A stretch of 64,000 nt of DNA from Brevibacillus brevis NBRC 100599 (lineage in GTDB: Bacteria > Bacillota > Bacilli > Brevibacillales > Brevibacillaceae): NCBI RefSeq assembly GCF_000010165.1, contig NC_012491.1, forward strand, positions 882,501 through 946,500, read 5' to 3'. The notes under the pieces were generated by a model that was given only the letters and a program-made list of their open reading frames with translations, made no database searches and was not told the DNA's origin. The position numbers were made by a program, and so were the translations under genes. Below, piece after piece: positions 7,493-16,525 of the stretch (the stretch's first letter is position 1; each line of letters opens with the position of its first letter).

Positions 7493-8905
7493 ATGACAGA
7501 GAGCAAGCAACTAAAAAAGAAAAGCTTATTTCGGCTAGACGCCTATGTCCTTTTGTTTTGCATCTTACTTCTATGTGCATTGGCTACCTATGTGGTCCCG
7601 ACAGGAGAATTTGACCGTATAAAAAACGGCAATGTGACGACGGTTGTACCGGGTAGCTATCATGCGGTCGAGCCGAATCCTACGGGCTTTATCGAGTTTT
7701 TTACCGCGATCCAGACAGGGATGGTCAAAGGCGCACCGATCATCTTCCTCGTTTTGTTCACAGGCGGTGCTTTAGCTGTTTTGGATAAGACAGGTGCACT
7801 CAACGCAGCGATTCTGACCATGGTCCGAAAATTGGGAAATAGAGAGTGGCTACTGGTTATTTTGATTACCTCCGTCTTTTCCATATTGGGTACGTTGGGT
7901 GTCATCGTCAACTCCGTCATTGCTTTTGTTCCGCTCGGTATCATGATTGCGAGAGCGATGAAAATGGATGCCATCCTCGGTGTGGCTCTGATTTATCTGG
8001 GTGTGTATGCCGGATTCAATACGACAATCGCATTCCCAGGAACGCTGGGCTTGTCCCAACAAATTGCGGAGCTGCCGCTGTTTTCAGGTATCGGCTACCG
8101 CACCATCATTTATGTTACATTTGTGATCGTAACCATCCTGTACATCGGACGTTACGCGCGTAAGGTTCGTCAAAACAAGAGTATCCTGGAGGGTGAGCTC
8201 TTTCCTTCTGATAGTGGTTCAACCACGATGGAAGTAGACACGAATAATGTTGATTTTACTACCCGTCATAAATTGATCCTGGCGTTTACGGGGATCGTTC
8301 TGATTGGTTTTATCGTCTGCACGATCTTGTTCAAATGGGACGTAAACGAGATGTCCGGAATCTTTATTTTTATTGCGATCGGAGTAGGCTTGCTCAACAA
8401 GATGAGCGGCAATGATATCGCCAAAACGTTCTTAAAAGGCTGTCAGGGATTGATTTACGGGGCATTGATCGTCGGTATGGCACGTTCTGTCACGGTCATT
8501 TTGGAGGATGGAAAGTTCCTCGATACCATCGTGTACGGGCTTGCTACCATCCTGGAGCCGCTCTCTCCGATGGCAGGGGCGATTGGGATGTTTCTCGGAA
8601 GCGCCGGACTGCACTTCTTGATTTCGTCCGGTTCAGGTGAAGCCGTTATGCTGATGCCGCTGTTGGCACCATTGGCTGACCTGATGGGCATTACGCGTCA
8701 GGTCGCAGTAGAGGCTCTGATGCTCGGAGAAGGTGTGGTTAACTGCATTAACCCAACCTCAGGTGTTCTGATGAGTATTTTGGCGATGAGTGGCATTTCC
8801 TACGGCAAGTGGCTGAAGTTCATGCTTCCGCTCACTGCGGTATGGACAGTTCTCTCCATCGTATTTATCGTGATCGGGGTATTGATTAACTGGGGCCCGT
8901 ATTAA
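7493..8905 (+). CDS. YfcC-family (C4-dicarboxylate anaerobic carrier-like) transporter
   Basis: A 470-residue protein with about twelve hydrophobic segments. The first segment ends in VPTGEFDR, a hallmark of the YfcC family (Pfam C4dic_mal_tran/DcuC-like), and GSGEAVMLMPLLAPLADL and NPTSGVLMSIL near the C-terminus match the conserved loops. Related proteins are thought to move dicarboxylates, peptides or basic amino acids; the substrate is not fixed by sequence. It begins 30 bp after the amidohydrolase, in the same sigma-54 operon, so the transported compound is probably the hydrolase substrate. Confidence 0.85.
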   Translation: MTESKQLKKKSLFRLDAYVLLFCILLLCALATYVVPTGEFDRIKNGNVTTVVPGSYHAVEPNPTGFIEFFTAIQTGMVKGAPIIFLVLFTGGALAVLDKTGALNAAILTMVRKLGNREWLLVILITSVFSILGTLGVIVNSVIAFVPLGIMIARAMKMDAILGVALIYLGVYAGFNTTIAFPGTLGLSQQIAELPLFSGIGYRTIIYVTFVIVTILYIGRYARKVRQNKSILEGELFPSDSGSTTMEVDTNNVDFTTRHKLILAFTGIVLIGFIVCTILFKWDVNEMSGIFIFIAIGVGLLNKMSGNDIAKTFLKGCQGLIYGALIVGMARSVTVILEDGKFLDTIVYGLATILEPLSPMAGAIGMFLGSAGLHFLISSGSGEAVMLMPLLAPLADLMGITRQVAVEALMLGEGVVNCINPTSGVLMSILAMSGISYGKWLKFMLPLTAVWTVLSIVFIVIGVLINWGPY

Positions 8906-8928
8906 TTCTACATGCGATGACAAGGAAG

Positions 8929-8961
8929 GCTTCGCCAACATGACTTGGCGGAGCTTTTTTT
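8929..8961 (+). terminator. Intrinsic terminator of the amidohydrolase-carrier operon
   Basis: GCTTCGCCAA (8929-8938) pairs with TTGGCGGAGC (8945-8954), followed by seven T residues. Confidence 0.85.
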
Positions 8962-9035
8962 CATGAAAATCGTACACGTGCATAAACTGTGCAACGATAC
9001 ATTATTTTCGCAGGTAGAAAGTGGGGAAGCTCACC

Positions 9036-9662
9036 ATGAGTACGGAAAATCAATCCGCTTTTGATTATCGGAAGTACTGGGAGGATAATTACGCTTCCGG
9101 TGGCAATTCTGGACTTGGCTCCTATGGCGTGCTGGCTCTTTTTAAAGCTGAAGTGGTCAATGCATATATCAAGGAGCAGCAAGTGAAAAGCGTTATTGAA
9201 TTTGGCTGTGGGGACGGCAATCAAATTCTCTTTATGAAATATGAAAATTACGTGGGGTTGGACATTTCACCGACTTCGGTACAGATGTGTGCCAGAATGT
9301 TTGGCAAGGATTCGTCGAAAAGCTTTTTTTTATACCATCCGAAATCCTTTTACAATCAAGGATACTTAAAAAGTGATCTGGTGGTATGCCTGGATGTGCT
9401 GTATCACATTACTGATGAGGAAGACTTCGAGAAAACATTGGATGACATCTTCTCTTGCGCCAATAAACATGTCATTCTCTACACGAAGGTAACAAATGGG
9501 ACAGAACCCCAGGTTGTCGACATGATCAAGGATCGTGACATCTTGCGTTACTTGAAAAAGTACAACGATTTCTCCATTACGCGAAAAATTGAGCAGAAAT
9601 ATCCAGACCTGTCCTCTGCCAGCTTTTTGATTCTAGAAAAAAATCCCCCAACGGCTACATAG
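9036..9662 (+). CDS. Class I SAM-dependent methyltransferase
   Basis: A 208-residue protein with the Rossmann methyltransferase motif I (VIEFGCGDGNQ, residues 53-63), acidic motif II (YVGLDISP) and motif IV-like region (DLVVCLDVLYHI). The substrate is unknown. An upstream GTG at 9021 is in frame, but GGGGA sits within that extension and correctly spaced before ATG 9036, so the shorter form is preferred. It is a single gene, convergent with the K+ transporter gene, and the two share a bidirectional terminator. Confidence 0.8.
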   Translation: MSTENQSAFDYRKYWEDNYASGGNSGLGSYGVLALFKAEVVNAYIKEQQVKSVIEFGCGDGNQILFMKYENYVGLDISPTSVQMCARMFGKDSSKSFFLYHPKSFYNQGYLKSDLVVCLDVLYHITDEEDFEKTLDDIFSCANKHVILYTKVTNGTEPQVVDMIKDRDILRYLKKYNDFSITRKIEQKYPDLSSASFLILEKNPPTAT

Positions 9663-9680
9663 CTTTGGGGGATTTCCTTG
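9641..9680. terminator. Bidirectional terminator between methyltransferase and K+ transporter
   Basis: AAATCCCCCAA (9641-9651) pairs with TTGGGGGATTT (9665-9675). The stem overlaps the methyltransferase stop codon region; A-run on one side and T-run on the other allow use from both strands. Confidence 0.75.
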
Positions 9681-9683
9681 CCT

Positions 9684-11042
9684 CTATTGACCAATGATGA
9701 TTCGTTCTTTCGGATAATGGTAGCGTACGATTCGGTCATTGCGCTTCAAGAAGAGGAGCAAATTGATAATCCCGATACGTCCGATCATCATCGTAATAAT
9801 CAGGATGAGCTTGCCGCCAATGCCCATCTGAGCCGTAATCCCAGTAGACAATCCGGTCGTACCGAAAGCAGAGCAGACCTCGAACAAGACGTACTGGAAA
9901 GGTAAATCCTCCAGCCAGACGAGCAGCATGACCGCTGTGAACACCAGGATGATTGCGATGAAAAAGACAATAAAGGAGCGTTGAATGTCCTCATCAACCA
10001 GCTCTCTTCCGAACACCTTTACATCCTTGTAGCCACGCATGTTGGCAAAAACAGAGGCAATCAGGACGAAGAACGTCGTGGTCCGTATCCCCCCGCCCAC
10101 GCTGCTCGGCGAGGCGCCAATGAACATCATCCCGGAGAGCATGATAAGTGTTGTGGTCGACAAGAGGCTGATATCCATCGTAGCCAAGCCGCCGCTTCGC
10201 GAGGAGACGGAGTGGAACAATGAATAGAACAGCATTTCATGCCAAGACTTATCGACCAAAAAGTGATTTCGTTCAAAAACGAAAATGAGCAGGGCGCCAA
10301 TGGCGATCAAGGAAAAGAACGTCAGTGTCGTGATCTTGGTGAAGAGGGAAAAGGTGAAACGCACTTTTGCGCGGCGATAAGAAAAGTACGTTCTCAGCTC
10401 CACGAGGACGGGAAAACCGATCGCTCCACAAATAATCAAGATCATCACGATAGTCTGAAACACGTAATCGTGGGTAAAGTCGAGCATGGAGTTTCCGTGT
10501 AGGTCAAACCCGGCATTCGTAAAAGCACTGACAGATGCAAAGTAACCGTGGTAAAACGCGGTGTACCAATCGTCGTAGTAGCCGGCGTAAATAAAATGAC
10601 TACCTAGCAGAATGGTCCCCACCAGCTCGATCATGAGCGCAATCACGAGAATATTGCGCATCAGGTCGACCAGACCGGACAGCGTGGAGCGGTTGTGGTC
10701 TGTTGCGATCCAGATGCGCTGTTCCAGGCCGATTTTTTGACCCATGAGGATCCAAATGAACGTGCCGAGTGTCATGATTCCGACCCCACCAACCTGGAAG
10801 AGCAACGTAAGAAACAAAATCCCCCACTGGTTGAAAACCTCATGAATCGTAATGACAGTCAGCCCGGTAACGCTGATGGCACTCGCCGCAGTAAACAAAG
10901 AGTCAATAAAAGAAAGAGAGGCTCCTGGTAAGTGAAAAAACGGCAATGACAGAAGAAACGCTGAGATCAGGATGAGCCCAACGTAGGCGAACACGATGAT
11001 TTGAACAGATGTCAATCGACGCTTTTGATTGGATGATAACAA
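9684..11042 (-). CDS. ktrB: TrkH/KtrB-type K+ transporter membrane subunit
   Basis: A 452-residue membrane protein of KtrB length with four membrane-pore-membrane repeats. The selectivity-filter loops can be seen: ISVTGLT, TNAGFDLHGNS, SRSGGLATMD and FGTTGLSTGIT, plus the gating-loop segment GGGIRTTTF. KtrB forms a Na+-dependent K+ channel with a cytoplasmic KtrA-type RCK ring; no ktrA is in the window, as in Bacillus species where a KtrB homologue is encoded separately (ktrD). The start is TTG, with AGGAGG eleven bases upstream, an unusually wide spacing. Divergent from the ABC exporter operon. Confidence 0.85.
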   Translation of the reverse strand: MLSSNQKRRLTSVQIIVFAYVGLILISAFLLSLPFFHLPGASLSFIDSLFTAASAISVTGLTVITIHEVFNQWGILFLTLLFQVGGVGIMTLGTFIWILMGQKIGLEQRIWIATDHNRSTLSGLVDLMRNILVIALMIELVGTILLGSHFIYAGYYDDWYTAFYHGYFASVSAFTNAGFDLHGNSMLDFTHDYVFQTIVMILIICGAIGFPVLVELRTYFSYRRAKVRFTFSLFTKITTLTFFSLIAIGALLIFVFERNHFLVDKSWHEMLFYSLFHSVSSRSGGLATMDISLLSTTTLIMLSGMMFIGASPSSVGGGIRTTTFFVLIASVFANMRGYKDVKVFGRELVDEDIQRSFIVFFIAIILVFTAVMLLVWLEDLPFQYVLFEVCSAFGTTGLSTGITAQMGIGGKLILIITMMIGRIGIINLLLFLKRNDRIVRYHYPKERIIIGQ

Positions 11043-11182
11043 AATAAATGGCCTCCTGAATAAGCTTCATGAGGATAATCATACCAAAAAAAGTTCGCAA
11101 GCAAAAATACAAAAGATACGTTTACCCATTGTTCATGAGCCGAATCAATGCTGATAGAATTTTGCCTGCGGTATTTTCGCGG

Positions 11183-11212
11183 TTGACAATGTATCTGTAA
11201 TAATGGTAAAGT
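11183..11212 (+). promoter_or_regulatory. Likely sigma-A promoter of the exporter leader
   Basis: TTGACA at 11183-11188 and an extended -10 (TGG-TAAAGT, core 11207-11212) are spaced 18 bp. The -10 is a weak match (4/6), so the call is moderate. Confidence 0.5.
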
Positions 11213-11264
11213 TCAGAATGTATTTATTGGAAATTCAAAATATTAATGGAAAGGTGGGCTAGTC

Positions 11265-11339
11265 ATGAAAAGAATTGTACGCATGGGTCATTCAAACAAG
11301 GGCATACATGACGTAACCCCACCATTGATACGAGCGTAG
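11265..11339 (+). CDS. 24-codon leader peptide upstream of the ABC exporter (bmrB-like role)
   Basis: ATG at 11265 is preceded by AAGGTGGG at 11251-11258 and opens a frame for 24 residues ending at TAG 11337-11339 (starts MKRIVRMGHSN, ends PPLIRA). Its last codons overlap the first of three terminator-like hairpins in the 5' leader of the bmrCD-type operon. In Bacillus subtilis, the BmrB leader peptide controls bmrCD by ribosome-mediated attenuation: stalled ribosomes prevent terminator formation when translation inhibitors are present. The same arrangement is seen here, although I do not claim sequence homology to BmrB, which is longer. Too short for gene finders; the attenuator geometry is the main support. 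Confidence 0.65.
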   Translation: MKRIVRMGHSNKGIHDVTPPLIRA

Positions 11340-11350
11340 TATCGTTTTTT
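11327..11350 (+). terminator. Leader attenuator hairpin 1
   Basis: GATAC (11327-11331) pairs with GTATC (11339-11343), followed by seven T residues. The 5-bp stem is weak but overlaps the leader-peptide stop codon, as expected for a ribosome-sensitive attenuator. Confidence 0.5.
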
Positions 11351-11365
11351 TGATCTCGTTAACAT

Positions 11366-11402
11366 GGCGTAGGTTACATTTTTCGTAACTTGCGCCTTTT
11401 CT
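11366..11402 (+). terminator. Leader attenuator hairpin 2
   Basis: GGCGTAGGTTAC (11366-11377) pairs with GTAACTTGCGCC (11385-11396) over 12 positions with one C-rich mismatch and one G-U, followed by TTTT. Confidence 0.7.
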
Positions 11403-11419
11403 ATTTTTGTTGAGGAAAA

Positions 11420-11452
11420 GGCATGTTGCTCATGGGCGATATGTCTTTTTTT
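11420..11452 (+). terminator. Leader attenuator hairpin 3
   Basis: GGCATGTTGC (11420-11429) pairs with GCGATATGTC (11436-11445) through ten pairs including three G-U, loop of six, then seven T residues. Confidence 0.6.
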
Positions 11453-11502
11453 GGCCTCTTTAAAAGGTCACCCAGCCGGGTAAAGAGAGGGGAGAAATAC
11501 GG

Positions 11503-13254
11503 ATGTTCTCGGTTTTGGCAAAGCTTGATTGGTTTTTCAAGGAGCATTGGAAACGGTATACGGTCGCTATTCTGCTATTGATTCTGGGCGGCTTATTGGA
11601 GATTATCCCTCCAAAAATCATCGGGGTGGCTATTGATGAGATTCACCTGGGGACGCTGACTGGCGAGCGGCTAGTATCCATCTTGCTGTTTTTCGGTGTA
11701 TTGTCTGTCGCGATTTATTGGGTCAATTTTATCTGGATTCGCCAGTTGTTTGGGGGAGCATTTTTGGCGGAGCGGACGTTACGGTCGAAGCTCATGACAC
11801 ATTTTTTGCGGATGACGCCAACGTTTTATCAGCGCAATCGTACCGGTGATCTGATGGCACGAGCGACAAATGACCTAAAGGCTGTCTCGATGACGACAGG
11901 CTTCGGAATTTTGACGATGGTGGATTCGTTATCCTTTACAGGGGCAATTGTGCTGACGATGGGCTTCTTGATCAGTTGGAAGCTGACCTTAGCGGCGATT
12001 CTTCCATTGCCGTTCATGGCCTATATCATTAAGCAGTATGGGAAAAAAATTCACGAGCGATTTTCTACCGCACAAACCTCGTTCGGTGAGCTAAACGACC
12101 GCGTGCTGGAATCCGTCTCTGGGGTTCGCGTGATTCGAGCTTACGTACAGGAGATGGCGGATCAGGAGCGCTTTCGCCAAAAAACACATGAAGTGTATCA
12201 AAAAAATATCGATGTGGCGAGAATCGATTCGCTGATTGAGCCGACTGTCAAAATATTGGTTGGGATCAGTTATATGATCGGCTTGATCTACGGTGGCTAC
12301 CTCGTGTTCCAAAGAGAACTGACCTTGGGAGAGCTGGTCTCGTTCAACGTCTATCTCGGGATGCTCATTTGGCCGATGTTTGCGATTGGCGAATTGATTA
12401 ATGTGATGCAAAGAGGAAGTGCCTCGCTGGATCGAGTCAATGAAACCTTGGCGTACGAAGCCGATGTGACGGATCACGACAAACCAGTTCGTGTGGCAGT
12501 ACCAGAAGTCATTCGGTTCGATTCCGTGACATTCCGCTATCCATCTGCGCAGGTTGACCAACTAGTGGATGTCTCCTTTACTCTGGGTCGGGGGCAGACG
12601 CTAGGAATCGTCGGGCGTACGGGAAGCGGGAAGTCCACGTTGGTTCGACAACTGCTCCGCGAATATCCGGTAGGACGGGGAGCCATTAGTGTTTCGGGAG
12701 AGGCGCTAGAACAGATTAGTCTGGATAACATCAAGAGCTGGATCGGTTATGTACCGCAGGAGCAGATTCTGTTCTCGAAGTCAGTCCGCGAAAACATCCT
12801 GTTCGGGAACAACGAGGCAACAGAAGAACAATTACAGGAAGTGTTGAAGCAGGCCGCATTTGCTCGGGATGTTCAGCTATTGCCTGAAGGCTTGCAAACG
12901 CTTGTTGGTGAAAAAGGTGTAGCCCTTTCAGGTGGGCAAAAACAGCGGGTTTCGATTGCTCGGGCTCTGTTGGTCAATCCGGAAATTTTGATTCTCGACG
13001 ATGCCATGTCGGCGGTGGATGGCAAAACCGAGGCGGAGATGATCACGAATATTCGCCGGGAGCGTGCAGGCAAAACAACACTGATCACCACACATCGCTT
13101 ATCGGCGGTGCAGCATGCAGATTGGATTCTCGTCATAGACGAAGGACAAATCGTCGAGGAAGGTACACATGCACAGCTATTGGAGCTGGGCGGTTGGTAT
13201 AAAGAACAATTCGAGAAACAGCAGATTGAAGCGACGCTGACAGAAAGCGGGTGA
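11503..13254 (+). CDS. bmrC: Heterodimeric multidrug ABC exporter subunit, BmrC type
   Basis: A 583-residue half-transporter: six membrane helices (about 1-310) and an ATPase domain with Walker A GRTGSGKST, signature LSGGQKQR and H-loop THRLSAV. The residue after Walker B is Asp, not the catalytic Glu (ILILDDAMSAVD), so this subunit contributes the degenerate Walker B and the intact signature, as in B. subtilis BmrC (YheI, 585 residues). It pairs with the next gene, four bases downstream, to export structurally varied drugs. Expression is probably controlled by the leader attenuator. GAGGGGAG lies before the ATG. Confidence 0.9.
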   Translation: MFSVLAKLDWFFKEHWKRYTVAILLLILGGLLEIIPPKIIGVAIDEIHLGTLTGERLVSILLFFGVLSVAIYWVNFIWIRQLFGGAFLAERTLRSKLMTHFLRMTPTFYQRNRTGDLMARATNDLKAVSMTTGFGILTMVDSLSFTGAIVLTMGFLISWKLTLAAILPLPFMAYIIKQYGKKIHERFSTAQTSFGELNDRVLESVSGVRVIRAYVQEMADQERFRQKTHEVYQKNIDVARIDSLIEPTVKILVGISYMIGLIYGGYLVFQRELTLGELVSFNVYLGMLIWPMFAIGELINVMQRGSASLDRVNETLAYEADVTDHDKPVRVAVPEVIRFDSVTFRYPSAQVDQLVDVSFTLGRGQTLGIVGRTGSGKSTLVRQLLREYPVGRGAISVSGEALEQISLDNIKSWIGYVPQEQILFSKSVRENILFGNNEATEEQLQEVLKQAAFARDVQLLPEGLQTLVGEKGVALSGGQKQRVSIARALLVNPEILILDDAMSAVDGKTEAEMITNIRRERAGKTTLITTHRLSAVQHADWILVIDEGQIVEEGTHAQLLELGGWYKEQFEKQQIEATLTESG

Positions 13255-13258
13255 ATGA

Positions 13259-15316
13259 ATGACGACAGGGAAAAGGCTAGTCCATTATGCATCCATTTTT
13301 AAAAAGACGATCCTCTTGGCGGTATTAATGCTGTCCATCTCGGTTGGGGCAGAACTGACGGGACCGTTTTTGGCTAAAAAAATGATCGATACGCACATCA
13401 TGGGCATTGAATTCCCTTGGTATGAGACGGCACAGCGTGAGAATTCTGTGTTATACAAAGGGAAGTATTACACCAGGCAGGATCACTTAGTAGCTGGTGA
13501 GAGCACAGGTGGGGAAGTTCGTGTTCTGCAGGTGGGGCGCGACTATTATTTCTTGAATCAGGCGATTTCGTATGATGGGCAGCGCTCCGTTGAGGCTGGG
13601 AAGCTCGTCATTGTCAAAGGTGCGGATCGAGCGGAGTACCAGGCTACTCTCTTAAGCAATCAGGAGATATTTGAATTTTTCCGGCCAGAGACAAGCGGCT
13701 TGCTCACACTGGCTGCTCTCTATTTCGGATTACTAGTAGTTGCCTCACTTTTCCACTATGGGCAAAAATTTTTATGGCAAAAATCAGCGAATCAGGTCAT
13801 TGAGAGACTGCGTATTGACGTGTTCGCGCATATCCAACGATTGCCCATTCACTATTTCGATCATCTCCCTGCTGGGAAGGTGGTTGCTCGTGTCACAAAC
13901 GATACGGAGGCGATCCGTGAGCTGTTTACGAATGTGCTCGGCAATTTTATTACGAGCGGGATTTATTTAATTGGTATTTTCGCAGCGCTTTTCTTGCTTG
14001 ATATACGACTCGCGCTTGTTTGTCTGGTCATTTTGCCAATCATGGTGGTGTGGATTTACTTGTACCGCAAGTACGCCTCTGGATTCAACCATGTCATTCG
14101 GGCACGCATCAGTGACATCAACGGGATGATTAACGAGTCGATCCAAGGGATGCCGATCATTCAGGCGTTTCGCAGGGAAAAGGAAACGATGCGGGAATTC
14201 GGCGAGCTGAACGAAGAACTGTTCACCTACCAAAATAAAATGCTGCGGCTCAATGCGACCGCTTCGTTTAACCTGGTTCAGTTCATCCGCAATATCGCGT
14301 TTGTTTTGTTCATCTGGTATTTCGGAGGAGCGTCCCTCGGGATAGGCACACTGCTCTCACTTGGTGTCCTCTACGCATTCGTCGATTATTTGAATCGCTT
14401 GTTCCAGCCGATGACACAGATCGTCAACCAATTGGCGAACCTGGAGCAATCTCTCGTTGCGGCGTCGCGTGTGTTTGAACTGCTGGAAGAAGAGGGTGTC
14501 GACGTTGATCCAGCAAAGGTTCCGTGCTATCAGGGGAATGTTCGCTTCGACGATGTTTCCTTTGCCTACAAAGACGACCAATACGTACTGAAAAACATTT
14601 CGTTCGAAGCTTGGCCTGGAGAGACAGTGGCACTGGTTGGTCACACGGGTTCGGGAAAAAGCTCGATTATCAATCTGTTACTCCGTTTCTATGATGTAAA
14701 CAGAGGAGCGATTATGATTGATGGGCGCAATGTGCAGTCGTTTTCCAAACAGCAGCTGCGCCAGCACATGGCTATTGTTTTGCAGGACCCGTTTTTGTTT
14801 ACAGGAACGATTCGTTCCAATGTGAGTCTGGATGATCCGTCGATTTCGCCGGAAAAAGTGGAGAAGGCTTTGTGTGATGTAGGGGCAGACCAACTGTTCC
14901 GCAGTCTTCCGCAAGGATTCGATGAACCCGTTATCGAGAAGGGAAGCACGCTTTCGCTCGGACAGCGTCAGTTAATTTCGTTTGCGCGTGCTCTCGCGTT
15001 TGACCCGGCTATCCTCATTCTGGATGAAGCGACCGCCAGCATCGACACGGAAACAGAGGGCATTATTCAGAATGCGCTTGAGGTGTTGAAAAAAGGGAGA
15101 ACGACCTTCATCATTGCTCATCGCCTGTCTACGATCAAAAATGCAGATCAAATTCTCGTACTGGATCGAGGCAGAATTGTAGAGCGAGGAAAGCATGAAG
15201 ACTTGATGGAGAAACAAGGCAGGTACCATCAGATGTATCAATTGCAGCAAGGGAACAAAGAAGTGCGGGTGCAAGAGGCAGTAGGTAAGCATGGGAGCGC
15301 CGCAGCCCTGACCTAG
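13259..15316 (+). CDS. bmrD: Heterodimeric multidrug ABC exporter subunit, BmrD type
   Basis: A 685-residue half-transporter (BmrD/YheH is 673). Between the first two membrane helices there is a large insertion of about 90 residues (about 42-130, e.g. YKGKYYTRQDHLVAG), matching the extracellular domain known in BmrD. The ATPase domain has Walker A GHTGSGKSS, a non-canonical signature LSLGQRQ, and intact Walker B ILILDEATASID with catalytic Glu. Thus the competent ATP site is built from this Walker B and the BmrC signature. Starts four bases after the bmrC stop. Confidence 0.9.
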   Translation: MTTGKRLVHYASIFKKTILLAVLMLSISVGAELTGPFLAKKMIDTHIMGIEFPWYETAQRENSVLYKGKYYTRQDHLVAGESTGGEVRVLQVGRDYYFLNQAISYDGQRSVEAGKLVIVKGADRAEYQATLLSNQEIFEFFRPETSGLLTLAALYFGLLVVASLFHYGQKFLWQKSANQVIERLRIDVFAHIQRLPIHYFDHLPAGKVVARVTNDTEAIRELFTNVLGNFITSGIYLIGIFAALFLLDIRLALVCLVILPIMVVWIYLYRKYASGFNHVIRARISDINGMINESIQGMPIIQAFRREKETMREFGELNEELFTYQNKMLRLNATASFNLVQFIRNIAFVLFIWYFGGASLGIGTLLSLGVLYAFVDYLNRLFQPMTQIVNQLANLEQSLVAASRVFELLEEEGVDVDPAKVPCYQGNVRFDDVSFAYKDDQYVLKNISFEAWPGETVALVGHTGSGKSSIINLLLRFYDVNRGAIMIDGRNVQSFSKQQLRQHMAIVLQDPFLFTGTIRSNVSLDDPSISPEKVEKALCDVGADQLFRSLPQGFDEPVIEKGSTLSLGQRQLISFARALAFDPAILILDEATASIDTETEGIIQNALEVLKKGRTTFIIAHRLSTIKNADQILVLDRGRIVERGKHEDLMEKQGRYHQMYQLQQGNKEVRVQEAVGKHGSAAALT

Positions 15317-15389
15317 TTTTTTCTACTCTTTTTGCCTCTTGAACGGTAAGATAGAGCATAGAAGTATGGACTTTTCAGGGGGGATCATC

Positions 15390-15716
15390 ATGCCACATCT
15401 TATCGTTAGAGGCATTCAAGCTGAACAAATGGCTACGATTAGCGAACCGCTTGCAGTGGAGCTTGCTGCACTCTGCCAATGCGGTACAGACAATTTCACA
15501 ATCGAATGCTTGCATACAACAGGCGTTTTTGGCGGGAAGATCGTGGAGTCGTTTCCTTTTATTGAAGTAGCATGGTTTGAGCGGGGGCAAGAGGTTCGTG
15601 ACCAGTTTGCCCAGATTGTAACCAAGCATGTCCTATCTCTTGGCATCCCAGAAGTGGAAATGGCATTTGTCGCTTATCAAAAAGAAAGCTATTATGCCAA
15701 CGGAGAGCATTTCTAA
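15390..15716 (+). CDS. DUF1904 (tautomerase-like) small protein
   Basis: A 108-residue protein beginning MPHLIVRGI, with a Pro immediately after the initiator Met as in the tautomerase superfamily, and ending in the conserved AFVAYQKESYYANGEHF. These features match the DUF1904 family, whose function is not established. An upstream in-frame ATG at 15339 lacks a ribosome site; ATG 15390 has AGGGGGGA ten bases before it. It is transcribed alone, 73 bp after the exporter operon. An enzymatic role is only a suggestion from the fold. Confidence 0.75.
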   Translation: MPHLIVRGIQAEQMATISEPLAVELAALCQCGTDNFTIECLHTTGVFGGKIVESFPFIEVAWFERGQEVRDQFAQIVTKHVLSLGIPEVEMAFVAYQKESYYANGEHF

Positions 15717-15808
15717 GAGAAGCTGACAGGTGCTGTCGATTTCCCGGGAAAGAATCAAGACATTCGACAAGTGTACAGACAAACAAATGAATGCAAGCAT
15801 GGAATAAG

Positions 15809-15868
15809 GGTGCTCCTTCCTGTGGTACGAGGTTTTTCGTACGAGACGGGTGGAACACCTTTTTCATT
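15809..15868 (+). terminator. Hairpin/terminator between DUF1904 gene and sigma factor
   Basis: A nested structure: GTACGA-GGTTTT-TCGTAC is the apical hairpin and GGTGCTCC pairs imperfectly with GGAACACC at the base, followed by TTTTT. Likely terminates the DUF1904 transcript. Confidence 0.5.
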
Positions 15869-15952
15869 TTATTCGCAGAACCAAAAATTTCTAAAATAGG
15901 TGTCACAAACAAAAGATGCCAGTTGTTATTCATAGTGAGAGGAGGGCAAACC

Positions 15953-16525
15953 GTGGAAAAAACAGAGATAGAGCGCCTGCTGATCGAAATAAAAGCGGGT
16001 TCTCTTGAGCAATACGAACTCATTATCGATTACTATCAACAACCGATCTTTACATACTGCTATCACATGCTCGGTCATCGCCAAGATGCAGAAGACGCTG
16101 TCCAGGAAGTCCTGTTTCGTGCCTACGAGCATCTTGACCAGTATACGTACTCGCTGTCATTTTCGGCATGGCTGTACCGGATCGCTTACAACCATTGTGC
16201 GAATGTGCTAAAGCGCAGGAAATTAAGCCGCGTGTTGCCCTTTTTGTACAACCGTGATCAGGATGGACGCAATTATGTCGAGGAGAGCATTGACAGCAAT
16301 TATTTAGGAGAGCCGCTAGAACAAATTTGGAAACGGCTGTCCGCCGAAGAACGAACACTTATTTTCCTGCGTGTGCTAGAGGAAAGAGAGTACGAGGAAA
16401 TCGCGGAGCTGATGGACAAAAAGTCAGCAGCCTTGCGCAAACAATTTGAACGCATTTTGAAAAAGTGCAAACGTTATTTGCCAACGATGGGAGGGGTGGC
16501 CGCTAATGGACAAAAATCCGTTTAA
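15953..16525 (+). CDS. ECF-type RNA polymerase sigma factor
   Basis: A 190-residue protein. Region 2 is clear (YCYHMLGHRQDAEDAVQEVLFRAYEHL and FSAWLYRIAYNHCANVLKRR), and region 4 is the pattern LSAEERTLIFLRVLEEREYEEIAELMD. Start chosen at GTG 15953, preceded by GAGAGGAGGG; the open frame continues upstream to 15791 but without a ribosome site. The gene overlaps the next by 20 nt, the usual sigma/anti-sigma coupling. It would direct polymerase to an envelope or stress regulon, probably including its own promoter. Confidence 0.88.
   Translation: MEKTEIERLLIEIKAGSLEQYELIIDYYQQPIFTYCYHMLGHRQDAEDAVQEVLFRAYEHLDQYTYSLSFSAWLYRIAYNHCANVLKRRKLSRVLPFLYNRDQDGRNYVEESIDSNYLGEPLEQIWKRLSAEERTLIFLRVLEEREYEEIAELMDKKSAALRKQFERILKKCKRYLPTMGGVAANGQKSV

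Noticed and set aside
15791..15952. N-terminal extension of the ECF sigma factor
   Set aside because: No ribosome site, overlaps a terminator-like hairpin, and the GTG at 15953 has a strong site.
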